52,053 nt of DNA from DATMRF01 sp035566435. Its GTDB lineage: Bacteria; Verrucomicrobiota; Verrucomicrobiia; Limisphaerales; UBA8199. Below, piece after piece: positions 50,595 to 52,053 of the stretch. Each line of letters begins with the position of its first letter. Position 1 is the first letter of the stretch. Where the stretch lies: NCBI GenBank assembly GCA_035566435.1, contig DATMRF010000134.1, positions 1 to 52,053 on the forward strand, given 5' to 3'. The notes under the pieces are model-generated. The model searched no databases and was not told the DNA's origin. It saw only the letters and a program-made list of their open reading frames with translations. Position numbers and translations under genes: made by a program.

Positions 50595-50891
50595 TCAGTG
50601 TATATCCATTCCAACATTCTCGTCCTCCAATCTGGCACGGACTACAAAGTTGGCGCGGTCTCGAAACCTGTAAATGAAATCGACCACACCATGCTCTCTG
50701 AGGTCTCGCCGCTGCCTCGTGTCGGTTATGCTCTGCAAGAGTTCCTGCGCGTCTTCGGTCGTAATCGCTGGTCCATCAATCGGCTCCTGCTCGCCCTCCA
50801 GGACGATGACCGGCGGCTGGCCCACGTGCAGCCTCAGCTCATCCGCGCCGTCGGAATGAAGGAGATAAAGGAGATTGTCCATCGAATACAT
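50595..50891 (-). CDS. Stand-alone PilT N-terminal-like domain protein
   Basis: 98 residues from the ATG at 50891. The sequence follows the N-terminal (PAS-like) domain of PilT/PilU retraction ATPases: MDNLLYLLHSDGADELRLHV, GQPPVIVLEGEQEPIDGPAI, EDAQELLQSITDTRQRRDL, VVDFIYRFRDRANFVVRARL. It ends just where the ATPase core with Walker A would begin. No ATPase domain follows in any frame. It is either a truncated gene or a regulator acting on a PilT hexamer elsewhere. No pilus genes are nearby. Confidence 0.7.
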   Translation of the reverse strand: MYSMDNLLYLLHSDGADELRLHVGQPPVIVLEGEQEPIDGPAITTEDAQELLQSITDTRQRRDLREHGVVDFIYRFRDRANFVVRARLEDENVGMDIH

Positions 50892-50951
50892 GTGCGTGGA
50901 AGGACGGCTGCGATCGTTAAACGGTTAAAACGGGGGTGTCGCTCATGAAAA

Positions 50952-51182
50952 CTAGAGTAGTCGGGAGATTATCCATTGCCAGGCCGGGTCGCCCCAGCGT
51001 CCGCATGCAAGGGCGACAACCGGTGATGTGATCAGCGCCGTGGCTGCGATGAGCCAACCGCTGGCAAACATTCGCCAACCGATCCAGGTCCCCACAACCG
51101 TGCCGAACGCCAAGCCGCACCAAAAATGGACCCAGTAGTTGTGTGGACCGGCGATGTAGTCGTCTCGTTTGCTCATGTTCAC
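50952..51182 (-). CDS. Small two-helix membrane protein
   Basis: 76 residues with a GTG start at 51182 (ATG at 51176 is the alternative). Two hydrophobic helices (FWCGLAFGTVVGTWIGWRMF and GWLIAATALITSPVVALACG) with a charged N-terminus. Its GTGA overlaps the stop of the upstream lipoprotein gene by 4 bp, so the two are translated together and may interact. Resembles 13094-13369 in layout. Function unknown. Confidence 0.65.
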   Translation of the reverse strand: MNMSKRDDYIAGPHNYWVHFWCGLAFGTVVGTWIGWRMFASGWLIAATALITSPVVALACGRWGDPAWQWIISRLL

Positions 51183-51685
51183 CTCGTCCGACGATACTCA
51201 TAAAGTCGAGCCGAGTAGAAGCCGTGGGGATCGGAAATCTTGAGCGGCGCCCAGGACCACCCTGGTTCATAAACGGGAGACAAGGTGAGGGGCTCCCAGG
51301 TCCACGTTCCGTCATGGCTTGGCGGCAAAAAGGAGCTGAAAGGTGAAACGATGTAATAGCCTCGCTCCTCCTGGGCGTCCCTGTGCAACACGATCACCAC
51401 ATTTGCGCGGTCATAGTATGTGTCAAGGGGTTCCCATCTCCGCAATACACGGTCAGGCAAAGGGTCTCCGAAGGCCCCAAGAACGCACGCAGCCTTCACC
51501 AAATCTCGAAACGCGCCATCCTCATTATCAAAGAGCGGTTGGAGGACGGGCGATTCGCTGTTCGGCGGGACGGCAGCCGGGGGTGGCGGGATCGGCGCGT
51601 AGGAAGCCTGCCCAGCAATGCGGGGGTGGTTGAGGCAGCCCGTCAGCCAAAGGCAGCACAAAATCAAGGCGAGAGTTCGGTGCAT
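51179..51685 (-). CDS. Lipoprotein of unknown function
   Basis: 168 residues from the ATG at 51685 (a TTG at 51706 would add seven residues). The signal MHRTLALILCCLWLTGC ends in a lipobox (LTGC), then a Pro-rich linker (PIPPPPAAVPPNSES) and a domain with many aromatics (DTYYDRANVVIVLHRDAQEE, GYYIVSPFSSFLPPSHDG, WTWEPLTLSPVYEPGWSWAP). No family recognised. The downstream membrane protein overlaps it by 4 bp. Confidence 0.7.
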   Translation of the reverse strand: MHRTLALILCCLWLTGCLNHPRIAGQASYAPIPPPPAAVPPNSESPVLQPLFDNEDGAFRDLVKAACVLGAFGDPLPDRVLRRWEPLDTYYDRANVVIVLHRDAQEERGYYIVSPFSSFLPPSHDGTWTWEPLTLSPVYEPGWSWAPLKISDPHGFYSARLYEYRRTR

Positions 51686-51891
51686 CTGAGCCACATTCTT
51701 GTTCAACGAACCTTCCGTTTATACATTGCACCAGGCAAACCCAACATGCAACGCGGTTGCGTGGCGCGGGTGAGCTTTCTGGCGAATGCATCTCCACAAG
51801 CTGGTTTTTGCTGCGGGGGCGTAAGTGCGCTCTTGGAAATGATGGATGCAATGCCTCCTGGGAGGTGGTGGCTATTCCGGCACGGCGGCTT

Positions 51892-51906
51892 CATCCCGGA
51901 GGGATG
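51892..51906. repeat. CATCCC/GGGATG hairpin at intron flank
   Basis: CATCCC-GGA-GGGATG, a perfect 6-bp stem with a 3-nt loop, 9 bp outside the intron 3' end. This hairpin is a frequent dispersed word in PVC-group intergenic DNA. Confidence 0.45.
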
Positions 51907-51914
51907 GTCGATAA

Positions 51915-52053
51915 ATAGGGGTAGGGATGGCGCAGGTGCGCCACCCCTCCCTCCGAACCGGACGGGCGGATTTCCCGCATCCGGCTCTCCAGTTAGTGGG
52001 CTCTTTGGTGAGCATGGCTCGCTTGTTCCCGAGCTAAGGCTAAGGAGATTAGC
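51915..52053 (-). mobile_element. Group II intron, 3' end (domains V and VI), continuing past the window
   Basis: Read on the minus strand, 51987-51955 is domain V: the outer stem GAGCCGGA pairs with TCCGGTTC, with the AGC triad, an inner GCGG/CCGC stem capped by GAAA, and the CG bulge. Next, 51954-51915 is domain VI: a TGGCGCA/TGCGCCA hairpin on a G-rich/C-rich stem with one bulged A (complement of 51922), then CCCCTAT. The bulged A eight bases from the end is the expected branch point, and the intron should end at 51915. The remaining intron and any reverse transcriptase/maturase lie beyond base 52053. The flank 51686-51914 holds no gene. Confidence 0.78.

Overview
The window looks like a high-GC chromosome segment from a member of the Planctomycetes-Verrucomicrobia-Chlamydiae group, most likely Verrucomicrobiota. 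The evidence is a stand-alone SWIB/MDM2 protein, a long adenosylcobalamin-dependent (class II) ribonucleotide reductase, many secreted carbohydrate-related proteins (GH92, DUF1080, BNR-repeat, fibronectin-like), and many palindromic and heptanucleotide repeats of a kind I associate with that phylum. No intact tRNA, rRNA or CRISPR array was seen.

Layout. 1-903: the end of a D-2-hydroxyacid dehydrogenase. 1146-8758: a segment bracketed by two direct repeats, each ending in a tRNA 3'-end fragment. It carries one minus-strand cluster for extracytoplasmic redox defence: TlpA-like and DUF1223 thioredoxin-fold proteins, an ECF sigma factor, a methionine-rich lipoprotein, MsrP, a fused MsrQ-reductase-ferredoxin, and a small zinc anti-sigma-like protein. 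8789-14398: secreted and accessory proteins (ConA-like, DUF1080, PIG-L deacetylase, SWIB, small membrane proteins) and a LysR regulator. 14560-18575: three receiver-only response regulators, two of them on an inverted duplication whose edge cuts into an integrase-like gene. 18660-19074: a dense block of hairpins. 19120-22968: secreted or lipoprotein genes and a GH92 glycosidase.

23258-30130 is housekeeping: rpsT, an HtrA/Do protease, der and nrdJ. nrdJ is preceded by paired palindromes that fit NrdR boxes. 30234-44341 holds a secreted repeat protein, a LOG-family protein, an M16 peptidase, pabB-pabC (p-aminobenzoate for folate), an SGNH hydrolase, a 13-Asp-box secreted protein, lnt with an esterase, and an S9 peptidase. 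44429-49760 (minus strand) is rpmI-rplT-pheS-[antitoxin-toxin]-pheT, in which a type II toxin-antitoxin pair splits the pheST operon. 50041-51685 has small hypothetical proteins. The window ends inside a group II intron, whose domains V and VI are visible on the minus strand.

The most interesting system is the 1868-8428 cluster. Its parts match, in a different arrangement, the hypochlorite-scavenging system known from Azospira suillum: sigma factor, anti-sigma, YedY1/MsrP, YedZ1/MsrQ and the methionine-rich peptide MrpX. Here the methionine sink is a lipoprotein, the electron donor is a one-piece MsrQ-FAD/NAD-2Fe2S fusion, the anti-sigma candidate is a soluble zinc protein, and the cluster sits between att-like repeats. 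A second theme is low-complexity heptamer-type DNA that has entered essential genes in frame (lnt, pheS, pheT).
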